Shown: positions 27,245 to 36,670, counted from the stretch's first letter. The stretch is DNA of 64,000 nt from Rothia sp. (in: high G+C Gram-positive bacteria) (GCF_030540545.1 NZ_JAUNVZ010000002.1:62001-126000), one strand, 5' to 3'. The notes: generated from the letters alone by a model not told the origin. A program made the numbers and translations.

Positions 27245-28552
27245 GTGCTGAGCGCATTCGGGCGAGTTCTCAAAACCGCCGATCTGCGACGTAAGCTGCT
27301 GTTTACCCTGGGCATGATCGTACTGTACCGACTGGGCACCTTTATTCCCGCCCCCGGTATTTCCTACGGCAACGTTCAGCAATGTCTGGCGCAAAACCAG
27401 ACCGGTGGCGGCATCTACGATGTCGTGAACCTATTTAGCGGCGGCGCGCTTCTGCAGCTTTCCATTTTTGCTCTGGGTGTGATGCCCTATATTACGGCAA
27501 GTATTATTATCCAGCTGCTGCGCGTTGTTATCCCGCACTTCCAGGCTCTGCATGAAGAGGGTGCACAGGGACAGACTAAGCTGACCCAGTACACCCGCTA
27601 CCTGACCATCGGCCTGGCTCTGCTGAACGCAACCACCATTGTGACCATGGCACGTTCCGGCGCGCTGATCGGTTACTGCCCCGGTATTATTCCCAATGAA
27701 TCCCTGCCTATTATCCTGGTGATTATCCTGGCTCTGGTGGCAGGTACCGGCATTATTATGTGGATGGGTGAGCAGATTACCGAGCGCGGTGTGGGTAACG
27801 GCATGTCCCTGCTGATCTTCACCTCCATTGCTTCCTCCTTCCCGAGCGCGCTGGGCGCCATTGCCCGCACCCAGGGTTGGGGCGTTTTCGCCGCTGTGTG
27901 CGCCGTGGGTATGGTTGTGATGATCGCCGTGGTCTACGTTGAGCAGTCCGTGCGTCGTGTGCCCGTGCAGTACGCAAAGCGCATGATTGGTCGCCGTACC
28001 ATTGGCGGTAGCTCCACCTATATCCCCCTGAAGGTCAATATGGCGGGTGTGATTCCGCTGATCTTTGCATCCTCCCTGCTGGCTCTGCCGGGTATCGTTG
28101 CGCAGTTCAATACTCCCAATGATGGCTCCGCACCCCCGCAGTGGGTTGAGTGGATTAATATCTACCTGGTGCGAGGCGACCACCCGGTCTACATGGTCAC
28201 CTACTTCCTGCTTATCCTAGGCTTCACTTACTTTTATGTATCGGTTACTTTCGACCCGGTCGAAGTTGCCGATAATATGAAGAAGTACGGTGGCTTTATC
28301 CCCGGTGTTCGCGCCGGCAAACCCACCGAGCGTTACCTCAGCTATGTGCTCAACCGCATCACTCTGCCCGGTTCACTCTACCTGGCAATTGTGTCCATGA
28401 TTCCGCTCGTGGCACTGGTGCTCTTCAACGCTAACCAGAACTTCCCCTTCGGCGGTGCTTCGCTGCTGATTGTGGTCGGTGTTGGCCTTGATACCCTCAA
28501 GCAAATTGGCGCACAGCTATCCCAACGAAACTACGAAGGACTTCTGAAATGA
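27245..28552 (+). CDS. secY: Protein translocase channel subunit SecY
   Basis: 435-aa inner-membrane channel of the Sec translocon, with ten predicted transmembrane helices. Family signatures include the plug/TM2 region GGALLQLSIFALGVMPYI (about residues 67-84) and the KYGGFIPGVRAGKPTERYL cytosolic loop in the C-terminal half. GTG start with AGGAGG at 27236-27241. Transcribed separately from the ribosomal genes. It overlaps adk by four bases (ATGA), indicating coupling. Confidence 0.98.
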   Translation: MLSAFGRVLKTADLRRKLLFTLGMIVLYRLGTFIPAPGISYGNVQQCLAQNQTGGGIYDVVNLFSGGALLQLSIFALGVMPYITASIIIQLLRVVIPHFQALHEEGAQGQTKLTQYTRYLTIGLALLNATTIVTMARSGALIGYCPGIIPNESLPIILVIILALVAGTGIIMWMGEQITERGVGNGMSLLIFTSIASSFPSALGAIARTQGWGVFAAVCAVGMVVMIAVVYVEQSVRRVPVQYAKRMIGRRTIGGSSTYIPLKVNMAGVIPLIFASSLLALPGIVAQFNTPNDGSAPPQWVEWINIYLVRGDHPVYMVTYFLLILGFTYFYVSVTFDPVEVADNMKKYGGFIPGVRAGKPTERYLSYVLNRITLPGSLYLAIVSMIPLVALVLFNANQNFPFGGASLLIVVGVGLDTLKQIGAQLSQRNYEGLLK

Positions 28553-29112
28553 ACCGTCTGCTGATCATCGGCCCGCCCGGCGCGGGTAAAGGTACCCAGG
28601 CAGTAAAGATTGCCGAGGCACTGTCCATCCCCGCTATCTCCACCGGCGATATCTTCCGCAAGAACATTAAGGAAGAGACCGAACTGGGTAAGGAAGCTAA
28701 GTCGTACATTGACTCCGGCAACCTGGTTCCCGACTCCGTGACCAATAATATGGTGCGCGCACGTCTGTCCGAGGAAGACACCGCAAACGGCTTCCTGCTG
28801 GACGGCTACCCCCGCAACACCGCTCAGGTGCACGAGCTGGACGCTATCCTGGCAGATAAGGGTGAGAAGGTTGAGCGCGTGCTGCTGCTGGTTGCAGATA
28901 ACGATGAGCTGGTTGCTCGTCTGCTCAACCGCGCTGCTGAGCAGGGTCGTACCGATGACAATGAAGAGGTCATTCGTCACCGCCTGAACGTGTACGCAGA
29001 AGAGACCGCACCCCTGCTGGAGCTCTACCGCGAACGCGGCATCGTTAAGGAGATCGACGGCCTGGGCGAAATCGCTGAGGTGACCGAACGTCTGCTGGAT
29101 GCCCTGAAGTAG
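28549..29112 (+). CDS. adk: Adenylate kinase
   Basis: 187-aa enzyme catalysing AMP + ATP = 2 ADP in the cytosol. P-loop GPPGAGKGT at residues 8-16, AMP-binding region STGDIFR, DGYPRN, and a short LID (NRAAEQGRTDDNEEV) without the zinc-binding cysteines of the long form. The length fits the short actinobacterial type. ATG overlaps the secY stop. Terminator at 29133-29168 follows; the downstream map gene has its own promoter. Confidence 0.98.
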   Translation: MNRLLIIGPPGAGKGTQAVKIAEALSIPAISTGDIFRKNIKEETELGKEAKSYIDSGNLVPDSVTNNMVRARLSEEDTANGFLLDGYPRNTAQVHELDAILADKGEKVERVLLLVADNDELVARLLNRAAEQGRTDDNEEVIRHRLNVYAEETAPLLELYRERGIVKEIDGLGEIAEVTERLLDALK

Positions 29113-29132
29113 GCTTCAGAAGCTTCTTAAAT

Positions 29133-29168
29133 AAGCGCGCCCCGTTGAATCAACGGGGCGCGCTTGTA
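29133..29168 (+). terminator. secY-adk terminator
   Basis: 15-bp perfect stem AAGCGCGCCCCGTTG with complement, AAT loop, then GTATTTTC. Confidence 0.85.
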
Positions 29169-29270
29169 TTTTCTCTGCTGATTATTCCTGCCGTGTATTC
29201 CTCTCTATGTACACCATGATGCGAGTCATAGAACTCAGGGCAGGCTTGCTCACGGCTCTCGAAGCGTACC

Positions 29271-29300
29271 TTGTAAAGCGGTAGAGAAGACCTGTAAAGT
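29271..29300 (+). promoter_or_regulatory. Candidate map promoter
   Basis: TTGTAA (29271-29276), 18-bp spacer, TAAAGT (29295-29300), 68 nt before the map start. Confidence 0.4.
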
Positions 29301-29367
29301 AGAGAGCTGGTATTAAGACCCGCGTCCTAACATTCTAGAGCGCAGGGCAAACACAGACGGAGGACAC

Positions 29368-30210
29368 ATGGCACGCGTAGAAATCAAAACCAATAAGCAG
29401 CTGCAGCAGATGAAGCGCGCGGGTGTTATCACCAGCCGCGCCCTGGATGCAGCTGTGGCCGCAGCGGTACCCGGCGCCACCACCAAGGACCTGGACCGCG
29501 CCTTCGCCGCAACCCTGGATGAGCTGGGCGGCACCTCCAACTTCTACGGCTACTACGACTACCCGGCAACCATCTGCACCTCGGTCAATAGCGAGGTCGT
29601 CCACGGCATCCCCGGCGACTATGTGCTCAAGGACGGAGATATTATCTCCATTGATGGTGGCGCCTATGTCATTGACCCCGCCACCAACCGTCAGTGGCAC
29701 GGCGACTCGGCACGCACCGTGCTGGTTGGCTCCAATGTACCCGAATCCCGCCGCGAACTCTCCGAGATTACTCGCGCAGCCCTCTGGCACGGTATTGCAG
29801 CCCTAGCACACGCTAAGAAGGTGGGCGAGGTCGGTCTTGCCGTTGAAGCCTTTGTGCGTGAAGAGGCGGGGGATAAGTACGGCATTATTGAAGACTATGT
29901 TGGTCACGGTATCGGTACCGCCATGCACATGGCACCGGATGTGCTCAACTACGCCGTACGCGACCTGGGCCCGAAGATTAAGCCCGGTATGGCTTTTGCC
30001 ATTGAACCCATGCTGGTCACCGGCTCCATTGAAACCAAGGTGCTTGCCGATGACTGGACCGTGGTAACCGTGGACGGATCGGACGCCTGCCAGTGGGAAC
30101 ACTCCGTGGCTGTGCACAGCGAGGGCATTTGGGTGCTGACCGCAGAAGACGGCGGCGCCTCCGAGCTGAGCAAGCTGGGTGTGACCGTCAAGCCCATTCC
30201 CGAAGCATAA
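29368..30210 (+). CDS. map: Type I methionine aminopeptidase
   Basis: 280-aa metalloenzyme that removes N-terminal methionine from nascent proteins. The expected pita-bread residues are present: His79 (VVHGIP), metal ligands Asp96 (IDGG), Asp113 (HGDSA), His180 (GHGIG), Glu213 (AIEPM) and Glu244 (WEHSVAV). The spacing Asp96-Asp113 is about six residues longer than in the E. coli enzyme owing to a DPATNRQ-containing loop. AGGAGG-type ribosome binding site upstream. Follows adk as in many actinobacteria but behind a terminator. A hairpin at 30234-30266 follows. Confidence 0.96.
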   Translation: MARVEIKTNKQLQQMKRAGVITSRALDAAVAAAVPGATTKDLDRAFAATLDELGGTSNFYGYYDYPATICTSVNSEVVHGIPGDYVLKDGDIISIDGGAYVIDPATNRQWHGDSARTVLVGSNVPESRRELSEITRAALWHGIAALAHAKKVGEVGLAVEAFVREEAGDKYGIIEDYVGHGIGTAMHMAPDVLNYAVRDLGPKIKPGMAFAIEPMLVTGSIETKVLADDWTVVTVDGSDACQWEHSVAVHSEGIWVLTAEDGGASELSKLGVTVKPIPEA

Positions 30211-30233
30211 GCTTTATCTCTAGTCATCGCGCT

Positions 30234-30266
30234 CGCGAAAATACTTCCCACACGTATATTTTCGCG
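30234..30266 (+). terminator. Hairpin after map
   Basis: 10-bp stem CGCGAAAATA/TATTTTCGCG with 13-nt loop. There is no clear T-run beyond the stem, so termination is plausible rather than certain. A second stem CCCGGTGC (30306-30313) with GCACCGGG (30340-30347) lies in the rlmN leader. Confidence 0.5.
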
Positions 30267-30429
30267 CCGCGATATCTACACTTCTCGATCCCCTTCGAGC
30301 AAGCGCCCGGTGCACAGCCAAGAGCCTGTCTGCATCACAGCACCGGGTGCGCCCAAAGGCCTGGCGCACTCTGTCCGTATATGCGGTAGAAACGTTCAGG
30401 CGCCTTAACACACAGGAAGAACCTATAGT

Positions 30430-31773
30430 ATGAGCGAGACCATCGCTACCCTTGACCCTGAGAGCGTTGCCCCCGAGACAGCTGCGCCCGAAACTAGCGC
30501 TCCGGCACCCCGTAGCAGCGATGCGCTGCCCCATAGCGATATTATTCAGCCCGTAGAGCATCCCGCCGGCGGATGCGGCGCCTCTCCCTCCGGCCAGAAG
30601 AGCACCAAGGTGCCCGTGGAAATCTCCAGCGTGCGCCCTGCGCCCGGTCAGATTGCCCTCAAGGCACCCCGCCGCACCAAGCCCCCGAAGCATATTGCTG
30701 ACTTCGATATGGCCGGTCGCCGCGAATTCTTGAAGGAATTGGGCTACCCGGCATTCCGCGCTTCCCAGCTCTCCAAGCACTATTTTGAGCGTCTGGTGAC
30801 CGACCCGGCAGAAATGACTGACCTTCCCGCAGCTCAGCGTGAAGAAATGGTCGCTAAGGCAATGCCCACCCTGTTGACCCCGGTCCGTACCCTAGAAGCT
30901 GACGGGGGAGATACCCTCAAGGTCGTGCACCGCCTCTTTGACGGTGCTCTCATTGAATCCGTGATTATGCGCTATGACAACCGCGTGACCATGTGCATCT
31001 CTTCCCAGGCCGGCTGCGGTATGAACTGCCCCTTCTGCGCAACCGGTCAGCAGGGCTTGACCCGTAACCTCTCCACCGCCGAGATCGTGGAGCAGGTTGT
31101 GGCGGGCGCTCGCTACCTGAAGCAGATGAAGGGCTTGGAGCAGGCTGAAGGCGGCGCCGAGGACACCCGCCCGCTGCGCGTATCCAATATTGTGTTTATG
31201 GGTATGGGTGAGGCTCTGGCGAACTATAAGTCCACCATGGGTGCTGTGCACCGCCTGATTGACGCCTCCCCCGAGGGCTTGGGTATTTCCGCTCGCGGTC
31301 TGACCATGTCCACTGTGGGTCTGGTGCCCGGTATCCGTAAGTTCGAGTTGGAGAAGTTGCCGGTTACCCTGGCGCTGTCCCTGCACGCACCGGATGATGA
31401 GCTGCGCGATGAGCTGATTCCGATCAACCAGCGTTGGAAGGTGGACGAGACTCTGGATGCCGCTTACGATTACTACCGCGCAACCGGTCGTCGTGTTTCC
31501 ATTGAGTACGCTCTGATTCGCGATATTAATGACCAGGGTTGGCGTGCGGATCTTTTGGGTAAGAAGCTGGCTCAGCGCGGCCGTGGCTGGGTGCATGTGA
31601 ACCCCATTCCGCTCAACCCCACTCCGGGTTCGAAGTGGACCGCTTCCCGCAAGGGCGTGGAACAGAACTTCGTGGAGCGTTTGCGCGCGCACGGTATTCC
31701 GACCACTATTCGTGATACTCGCGGTAGCGATATTGACGGTGCATGCGGTCAGCTGGCGGCGAAGGAAGACTAG
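30430..31773 (+). CDS. rlmN: 23S rRNA (A2503-C2)/tRNA methyltransferase RlmN
   Basis: 447-aa radical-SAM enzyme that methylates C2 of A2503 in 23S rRNA and A37 in some tRNAs. The 4Fe-4S cysteines are C196-x3-C200-x2-C203 ([10 protein letters not shown]). The two mechanistic cysteines correspond to Cys189 (TMCIS) and Cys439 (DGACGQ). Residues 1-85 are a Pro/Ala-rich extension before the family core, which starts near [19 protein letters not shown] precedes the ATG. Full catalytic set, so activity is likely. Terminator at 31798-31836. Confidence 0.96.
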   Translation: MSETIATLDPESVAPETAAPETSAPAPRSSDALPHSDIIQPVEHPAGGCGASPSGQKSTKVPVEISSVRPAPGQIALKAPRRTKPPKHIADFDMAGRREFLKELGYPAFRASQLSKHYFERLVTDPAEMTDLPAAQREEMVAKAMPTLLTPVRTLEADGGDTLKVVHRLFDGALIESVIMRYDNRVTMCISSQAGCGMNCPFCATGQQGLTRNLSTAEIVEQVVAGARYLKQMKGLEQAEGGAEDTRPLRVSNIVFMGMGEALANYKSTMGAVHRLIDASPEGLGISARGLTMSTVGLVPGIRKFELEKLPVTLALSLHAPDDELRDELIPINQRWKVDETLDAAYDYYRATGRRVSIEYALIRDINDQGWRADLLGKKLAQRGRGWVHVNPIPLNPTPGSKWTASRKGVEQNFVERLRAHGIPTTIRDTRGSDIDGACGQLAAKED

Positions 31774-31797
31774 CTCTTTAGTGCGCTGACCTATGCT

Positions 31798-31836
31798 AGA
31801 AGGCCGGTAGGGGAGAACCTCTACCGGTCTTCTTCT
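31798..31836 (+). terminator. rlmN terminator
   Basis: Stem CCGGTAG/CTACCGG extended by AGAAG/CTTCT, followed by TCTTCT. Confidence 0.7.
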
Positions 31837-31878
31837 ACTCTGTCCACACTCTGTGATGAACGCAATAGAAATATTTTC

Positions 31879-31908
31879 TTGTGTTAAGCGGGGTGTTTAG
31901 CGTAGAGT
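31879..31908 (+). promoter_or_regulatory. Candidate infA-rpmJ-rpsM operon promoter
   Basis: TTGTGT (31879-31884), 18-bp spacer, TAGAGT (31903-31908), giving a ~115-nt leader before infA. Confidence 0.4.
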
Positions 31909-32029
31909 TAACAGTTGGTAGTTTCTACCGGTGCTTAGTGCGCTCTTTTTGAGCCGGCTCCGGAATGCTGGAAACCACCGGTTATATAAGCCGTCGGGCG
32001 CACGCCCGACATTAACGTAAGCGGAGGAT

Positions 32030-32251
32030 ATGGCAAAGAAAGACGGCGTCATCGAGATTGAGGGCTCAGTGGTTGAAGCCCTGCCCAACGCGATGTTCCG
32101 TGTTGAGCTGGATAACGGTCACAAGGTTCTCGCGCATATCTCTGGCAAGATGCGTCAGCACTACATTCGCATCCTGCCTGAGGATCGCGTGGTAGTGGAA
32201 CTGAGCCCCTACGACCTCTCCCGTGGTCGTATTGTCTACCGTTACAAGTAA
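32030..32251 (+). CDS. infA: Translation initiation factor IF-1
   Basis: 73-aa single OB-fold protein that occupies the A site during initiation. Complete family sequence: [31 protein letters not shown], and the terminal [21 protein letters not shown] gives a good ribosome binding site. First gene of the infA-rpmJ-rpsM-rpsK-rpoA-rplQ group. Confidence 0.99.
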   Translation: MAKKDGVIEIEGSVVEALPNAMFRVELDNGHKVLAHISGKMRQHYIRILPEDRVVVELSPYDLSRGRIVYRYK

Positions 32252-32364
32252 AAAGCGCCGGTAGTCGCACCCGCGGCTGCCAACGCTTATCACGGGGTAA
32301 TGTGCTCCCTGATCGGGGAACCTCTTATCCCACCAGTTATCAAGTTGCAATCAAAAGGAATGCG

Positions 32365-32478
32365 ATGAAGGTTAAGCCGAGCGTTAAGCCGATCTGCGAT
32401 AAGTGCAAGGTGATCCGCCGTCACGGTGTGGTCATGGTGATCTGCGAAAACCCGCGCCACAAGCAGCGCCAGGGCTAA
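32365..32478 (+). CDS. rpmJ: Large ribosomal subunit protein L36 (zinc-binding form)
   Basis: Only 37 aa, easily missed. [19 protein letters not shown] then [13 protein letters not shown], with the zinc ligands Cys11, Cys14, Cys27 and His32 all present (the C+ type, used when zinc is sufficient). AAAAGGAATGCG lies before the ATG. Sits between infA and rpsM as in most bacteria. A 161-base leader with several hairpins separates it from rpsM. Confidence 0.97.
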   Translation: MKVKPSVKPICDKCKVIRRHGVVMVICENPRHKQRQG

Positions 32479-32639
32479 TCCCTAGCGTCTGAACCCCGCC
32501 ACACGGGCGGGCAATAGTAATAGGCACCGCTCCAAGCCCTTAGGGGCTGGATACCTCCGGACTCAGAGGCCGGGGACCGGGCATCAGCTCGGGCAGTGAT
32601 GCTATAGACCTCTGGAATACAACAAGGAGAAGCCAAAGT

Positions 32640-33008
32640 ATGGCACGTCTCGCTGGAGTTGATATTCCCCGCGAAAAGCGCGTGGAAGTTGCTCTCACTT
32701 ACATCTACGGCGTGGGCAAGACCCGTGCACACGAAACCCTCGCTGCTACCGGCGTCAACCCTGACACCCGTGTCAAGGACCTGACCGACCAGGAGCTCGT
32801 GGCTCTTCGTGACTTCATCGAAGGCAACTACAAGGTTGAAGGTGATCTTCGCCGCGAGGTTGCAGCCGACATCCGCCGCAAGGTAGAAATCGGTAGCTAC
32901 CAGGGTCTGCGTCACCGTCGCGGCCTGCCGGTTCACGGTCAGCGCACCAAGACCAACGCACGTACCCGTAAGGGCCCGAAGCGTACCGTCGCAGGTAAGA
33001 AGAAGTAA
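32640..33008 (+). CDS. rpsM: Small ribosomal subunit protein S13
   Basis: 122-aa S13 of the 30S head, contacting P-site tRNA and the intersubunit bridge. [24 protein letters not shown] (cited in part), the [24 protein letters not shown] signature and the basic tail are present. AAGGAGAAG precedes the ATG. Hairpins in 32479-32639 suggest leader-mediated control, unproven. Confidence 0.98.
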   Translation: MARLAGVDIPREKRVEVALTYIYGVGKTRAHETLAATGVNPDTRVKDLTDQELVALRDFIEGNYKVEGDLRREVAADIRRKVEIGSYQGLRHRRGLPVHGQRTKTNARTRKGPKRTVAGKKK

Positions 33009-33076
33009 TCTACGTTGCTCTGTTGGAACATCGCTTTCAACCAACGTACTAGTAAACCTTTGTAGGAGAATCAAAA

Positions 33077-33484
33077 ATGCCTCCCAAGACTCGCTCTGCG
33101 GCAGCTCGTAAGACCAACCGCCGCAAGGTTAGCAAGAACATCGTTGCAGGTCAGGCTCACATCAAGTCGACCTTCAACAACACCATCGTCTCCATCACCG
33201 ATCCCACCGGTGCAGTGATTTCCTGGTCCAGCGCTGGCGATATGGGCTTCAAGGGCTCTCGTAAGTCCACCCCCTACGCTGCTCAGCTGGCTGCAGAAGC
33301 TGCTGCAAACCGCGCCAAGGAGCACGGCGTCCGCAAGGTTGACGTGTTCGTCAAGGGCCCCGGTTCCGGTCGCGAAACCGCAATCCGCTCCCTGCAGGCT
33401 GCAGGCCTGGAGGTCGGCTCGATTCAGGACGTCACCCCCGTTGCATTCAACGGCTGCCGTCCCCCGAAGCGCCGCCGTGTCTAA
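33077..33484 (+). CDS. rpsK: Small ribosomal subunit protein S11
   Basis: 135-aa S11 of the 30S platform. [23 protein letters not shown] (cited in part), [15 protein letters not shown] and the C-terminal [16 protein letters not shown] are diagnostic. TAGGAG upstream. rpsD, which follows rpsK in many bacteria, is absent; instead a 146-base structured intergenic region leads to rpoA. Confidence 0.98.
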   Translation: MPPKTRSAAARKTNRRKVSKNIVAGQAHIKSTFNNTIVSITDPTGAVISWSSAGDMGFKGSRKSTPYAAQLAAEAAANRAKEHGVRKVDVFVKGPGSGRETAIRSLQAAGLEVGSIQDVTPVAFNGCRPPKRRRV

Positions 33485-33510
33485 TGAGGTCTTAGACCTC
33501 ACTACCGCAC

Positions 33511-33560
33511 ACGGGTGCTTTTCACACGAGCTAAGTGCCCGAAAAGCGATAGACACCCGT
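33511..33560 (+). other. Two-step hairpin in the rpsK-rpoA spacer
   Basis: ACGGGTG (33511-33517) pairs with CACCCGT (33554-33560), and inside it CTTTTC (33518-33523) pairs with GAAAAG (33541-33546). A second small hairpin GAGGTC-TTA-GACCTC is at 33486-33500. No T-run follows, so it is more likely a processing, stability or regulatory element than a terminator. Confidence 0.45.
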
Positions 33561-33630
33561 CTGCTTCCTTAGAAACTGTTTTCCCTAGACCTGTGGACTC
33601 ATATAGCGGAGTCCACCGAAAGGAAACAAA

Positions 33631-34620
33631 GTGCTTATTGCACAGCGACCCACTCTGACTGAAGAAGTTGTAGCGCCCAACCGTTCGCGCTTCACCCTCG
33701 AGCCCCTCGAACCGGGCTTCGGCTACACCATGGGTAACTCCCTGCGTCGCACCCTGCTCTCCTCCATCCCTGGCGCTGCTGTTACCAGCGTGCGCATTGA
33801 TGGTGTGCTGCACGAGTTCAGCACCGTGCCGGGCGTAACCGAGGATGTCACCGAGCTGATCTTGAACATCAAGAAGCTCTCCATCTCCTCCGAGGTGGAC
33901 GAACCCGTCGTAGCGTACCTGCGCAAGCAGGGCGAAGGCGAGCTGACCGCAGGCGATATCGAGGTGCCCGCCGGTGTTGAAATCCACAACCCCGAGCTGC
34001 ACATCGCAACCCTGAACGCGTCGGCTAACTTCAGTGCTGAGCTGATCATCGAGCGTGGCCGCGGCTACGTTTCGGCAGCACAGAACAAGACCGGCGATGC
34101 TGAAATCGGTCGTATTCCGATTGACTCCATCTACTCCCCGGTTCTGAAGGTTACCTTCAGCGTGAACGCAACTCGTGTTGAGCAGCGTACCGACTTCGAC
34201 AGCCTGACCCTGGACGTCGAAACCAAGGAAGCCATCGCTCCCCGTGATGCTGTTGCATCCGCAGGTAGCACCCTGGTCGAGCTCTTCGGCCTGGCACGCG
34301 AACTGAACATTGCTGCAGAGGGTATTGAAGTTGGCCCGTCTCCCGCAGACGAGTCCATGGCGGCAGATCTGGCATTGCCCATTGAAGATCTGAACATGAC
34401 CGTCCGCTCCTACAACTGCCTCAAGCGCGAGGGCATCCACACCGTGGCTGAACTCGTGACCCGCAGTGAAGCTGACCTCATGGATATCCGTAACTTCGGT
34501 GCAAAGTCCATCGACGAAGTCAAGGCAAAGCTCCAGGAGCTGGGCCTGGCTCTGAAGGACTCGCCCCTCGGTTTCGACCCCGCAGCACGCGGCGATGACG
34601 AGGACGGTTCCGGCGAATAA
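33631..34620 (+). CDS. rpoA: DNA-directed RNA polymerase alpha subunit
   Basis: 329-aa alpha subunit. The N-terminal dimerisation/assembly domain has [33 protein letters not shown] (cited in part, about residues 14-46). The C-terminal domain that binds UP elements and activators starts near [19 protein letters not shown] (about 255). Ends in an acidic tail. GTG start with GAAAGGAAAC upstream. Followed by rplQ, the usual partner. Confidence 0.98.
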   Translation: MLIAQRPTLTEEVVAPNRSRFTLEPLEPGFGYTMGNSLRRTLLSSIPGAAVTSVRIDGVLHEFSTVPGVTEDVTELILNIKKLSISSEVDEPVVAYLRKQGEGELTAGDIEVPAGVEIHNPELHIATLNASANFSAELIIERGRGYVSAAQNKTGDAEIGRIPIDSIYSPVLKVTFSVNATRVEQRTDFDSLTLDVETKEAIAPRDAVASAGSTLVELFGLARELNIAAEGIEVGPSPADESMAADLALPIEDLNMTVRSYNCLKREGIHTVAELVTRSEADLMDIRNFGAKSIDEVKAKLQELGLALKDSPLGFDPAARGDDEDGSGE

Positions 34621-34735
34621 TCCGCACGCGGATTTCGTCTCGAAATCTTTCACCGGGTTTCCCCCGGGATCAGTCAAACTTGGTTCCTAAGCTCCGCTGC
34701 TGGGGCAACGGAACGTAAACCATGGAGAATTAACT

Positions 34736-35401
34736 ATGCCTACTCCCACTAAGGGTCCCCGCCTCGGCGGTTCCCCGACCCATGAGCGTCTGATGCTCAA
34801 CAACCTGTCGGCTCAGCTGTTCCAGCACAAGCGCATCACCACCACCCTGACCAAGGCAAAGCGCCTGCGTCCGGTGGCAGAGCGCTTCATCACCTTCGGT
34901 AAGAAGGGCGATCTGGCTGCTCGTCGTCGCGTTCTGCGTTCGATCACCGATAAGGGTATCGTCCACGAGCTGTTCACCGTCATTGCTCCCGCAATGGCTG
35001 AGCGTCCCGGTGGCTACACCCGTATCATCAAGATCGGTAACCGCAAGGGCGACAACGCTCCCATGGCTGTCATCGAGCTCGTGATGGAGCCCGTTGCATC
35101 CAAGGGTGCTGTAGCAGAAGCAACCAAGGTTGCTGAGAAGGCTGCAGAGGCTCCCAAGGCTGAAGCTCCCAAGGCTGAGGCATCCGACCTGCCCGCAGGT
35201 GCACACGCACCCCTGGAATCCGGCGAAGCTCCCGAGGGCTTCGAGGTCAAGGGCAACGCTGACTCGATGAAGTACCACGTACCCGGTTCTCGCTGGTACT
35301 CCTCCACCAAGGCTGAGATTTGGTTCGACTCCGCTGAGTCGGCTAAGGCTGCAGGTTACGCACCTGCCGGTGGCGAAGCAGCTCAGAAGGTTTCCGAGTA
35401 A
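34736..35401 (+). CDS. rplQ: Large ribosomal subunit protein L17 fused to an extra C-terminal domain
   Basis: 221 aa, against about 120-130 for a minimal L17. Residues 1-120 are the family core (GRLGG-type start, [28 protein letters not shown]). Residues 120-165 are an Ala/Glu/Lys/Pro linker with repeated APKAE units. Residues 171-209 form a small separate domain, [34 protein letters not shown]. It resembles the YHxPGSxxYxxTxAExWF module seen at the ends of various actinobacterial and firmicute proteins. What the extra domain does on the ribosome is unknown. Last gene of the alpha operon; terminator at 35432-35475. Confidence 0.97.
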   Translation: MPTPTKGPRLGGSPTHERLMLNNLSAQLFQHKRITTTLTKAKRLRPVAERFITFGKKGDLAARRRVLRSITDKGIVHELFTVIAPAMAERPGGYTRIIKIGNRKGDNAPMAVIELVMEPVASKGAVAEATKVAEKAAEAPKAEAPKAEASDLPAGAHAPLESGEAPEGFEVKGNADSMKYHVPGSRWYSSTKAEIWFDSAESAKAAGYAPAGGEAAQKVSE

Positions 35402-35431
35402 TTCGGTTTCCCTCTCTAGCTTGTAGCTAAG

Positions 35432-35475
35432 AATCCGCCGTCTACCCTGCACAAGGGTGGGCGGCGGATTGCTTT
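35432..35475 (+). terminator. rplQ terminator
   Basis: Stem AATCCGCCG...CGGCGGATT with inner ACCCT/AGGGT, followed by GCTTT. Confidence 0.8.
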
Positions 35476-35526
35476 AACCTCTCAAGCCCTCTCTCTTGGC
35501 TAAGAGCCTGTGGACGGGGAAGAAGG

Positions 35527-35532
35527 TAGACT
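35527..35532 (+). promoter_or_regulatory. Candidate -10 element of truA
   Basis: TAGACT at 35527-35532, placing the transcript start near 35539, downstream of the alternative GTG at 35510 and upstream of the ATG at 35558. It supports the shorter truA product. Confidence 0.35.
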
Positions 35533-35557
35533 AAAGACAATAGAAAGGCAGGTAGCA

Positions 35558-36565
35558 ATGGTAGTGAGCACTGAGCATATAGGGGAGCAGAACCCGCAGA
35601 TTATTCTGGACTGCGGGGATGACCTGCTGGCCAAGGGCTCTGCGGATATAGCCCGTAGAAACTATCAGCGCATCCGCCTGGACTTTAGCTATGACGGCGC
35701 GCCCTTCTCCGGCTGGGCTGCACAGCCTGGAAGAGTTACCGTGCAGGGAATTCTAGAAAACGCCCTGGAGCTGATTCTGCGCAAGCCCGTGCGTCTCACC
35801 GTTGCCGGACGTACCGATGCCGGGGTCCACGCCCAACACCAAAGCGCACACCTGGATATTGAGCTCTCCCGCTGGGAGGCTATGCGCGGTCGTGATGGGC
35901 AGGGGACGCCGGAAGAGATCATGGCGCGTAAGCTGCGCGGTGCCCTCAAACGCTCCCTAGCCCTGGCTGAAGAAGACTTGGGACTGCCCGCGCCCCTGCG
36001 AGGAAGCCTGCAGGGAGCCATTGTCCTCTATAGTGTGAGCGCCGTACCCGCCGATTTTGACGCCCGCTTTTCCGCTACCGGGCGCAGCTATATCTACCGT
36101 ATCTATGACGGCTCGCATGCCGGAGCCGACCCGCTCTACCGCGGCTTTAGCTGGGGCATAGGAGAGAAACTAGATATTGAGGATTTGAACCGCATCTCGG
36201 CATCTCTACTGGGTCTGCACGATTTCCTCTCCTTCTGCAAACCCCGAGAAGACGCCACCACCGTGCGCGAGCTGCGCGAAGTCCGCTGGGAGAGAGAAGG
36301 GCAGCTGGTAACGGTACATATTTCTGCCGATGCCTTCTGTCACCATATGGTGCGCTCCCTGGTGGGTGCCCTGGTTCGCTACGGCACGGGCCAAAAGGAT
36401 GAAGCCTGGCTGTTGGAGCGCTTGGAGAAGCCCGCACGAGATTCCTCGGTACTGCTGGCTCCTGCCCAGGGGCTCTCTCTGAGCGCGATCCACTACCCGG
36501 CGCAGGAGGAATACGCGGCGCAAGCATCAAGGACACGCCGTAAGCGCAGTCTGGAGCAGGCTTAA
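35558..36565 (+). CDS. truA: tRNA pseudouridine(38-40) synthase TruA
   Basis: 335-aa enzyme that isomerises uridines 38-40 in the anticodon arm. Family core begins RIRLDFSYDGAPFSGWAAQPG. The catalytic aspartate lies in AGRTDAGVHA (about residues 88-97), and FDARFSATGRSYIYRI and HHMVRSLVGALV are present. The ATG at 35558 is preferred over a GTG at 35510: the added 16 residues are not family-like and a -10 box lies between them. Residues 1-42 are a variable N-terminal extension. Lies between rplQ and rplM as in many actinobacteria. Confidence 0.95.
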   Translation: MVVSTEHIGEQNPQIILDCGDDLLAKGSADIARRNYQRIRLDFSYDGAPFSGWAAQPGRVTVQGILENALELILRKPVRLTVAGRTDAGVHAQHQSAHLDIELSRWEAMRGRDGQGTPEEIMARKLRGALKRSLALAEEDLGLPAPLRGSLQGAIVLYSVSAVPADFDARFSATGRSYIYRIYDGSHAGADPLYRGFSWGIGEKLDIEDLNRISASLLGLHDFLSFCKPREDATTVRELREVRWEREGQLVTVHISADAFCHHMVRSLVGALVRYGTGQKDEAWLLERLEKPARDSSVLLAPAQGLSLSAIHYPAQEEYAAQASRTRRKRSLEQA

Positions 36566-36641
36566 TAGCGCCCCCGGTGGAGGGGTAAATTACACGGATG
36601 AAATTTAAATCCGAAAAAGCCCGTTTTTAAGCCCCTCAGAC

Positions 36642-36670
36642 TGGATTAAGTGACTTAACTAGGGTATAGT
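36642..36670 (+). promoter_or_regulatory. Candidate rplM-rpsI promoter
   Basis: TGGATT (36642-36647), 17-bp spacer, TATAGT (36665-36670). Predicts a ~185-nt leader before the rplM TTG start. Confidence 0.45.

Noticed and set aside
35510-35557. GTG start for truA
   Set aside because: A -10 element (TAGACT at 35527-35532) lies between it and the ATG at 35558, and the extra residues are not family-like.
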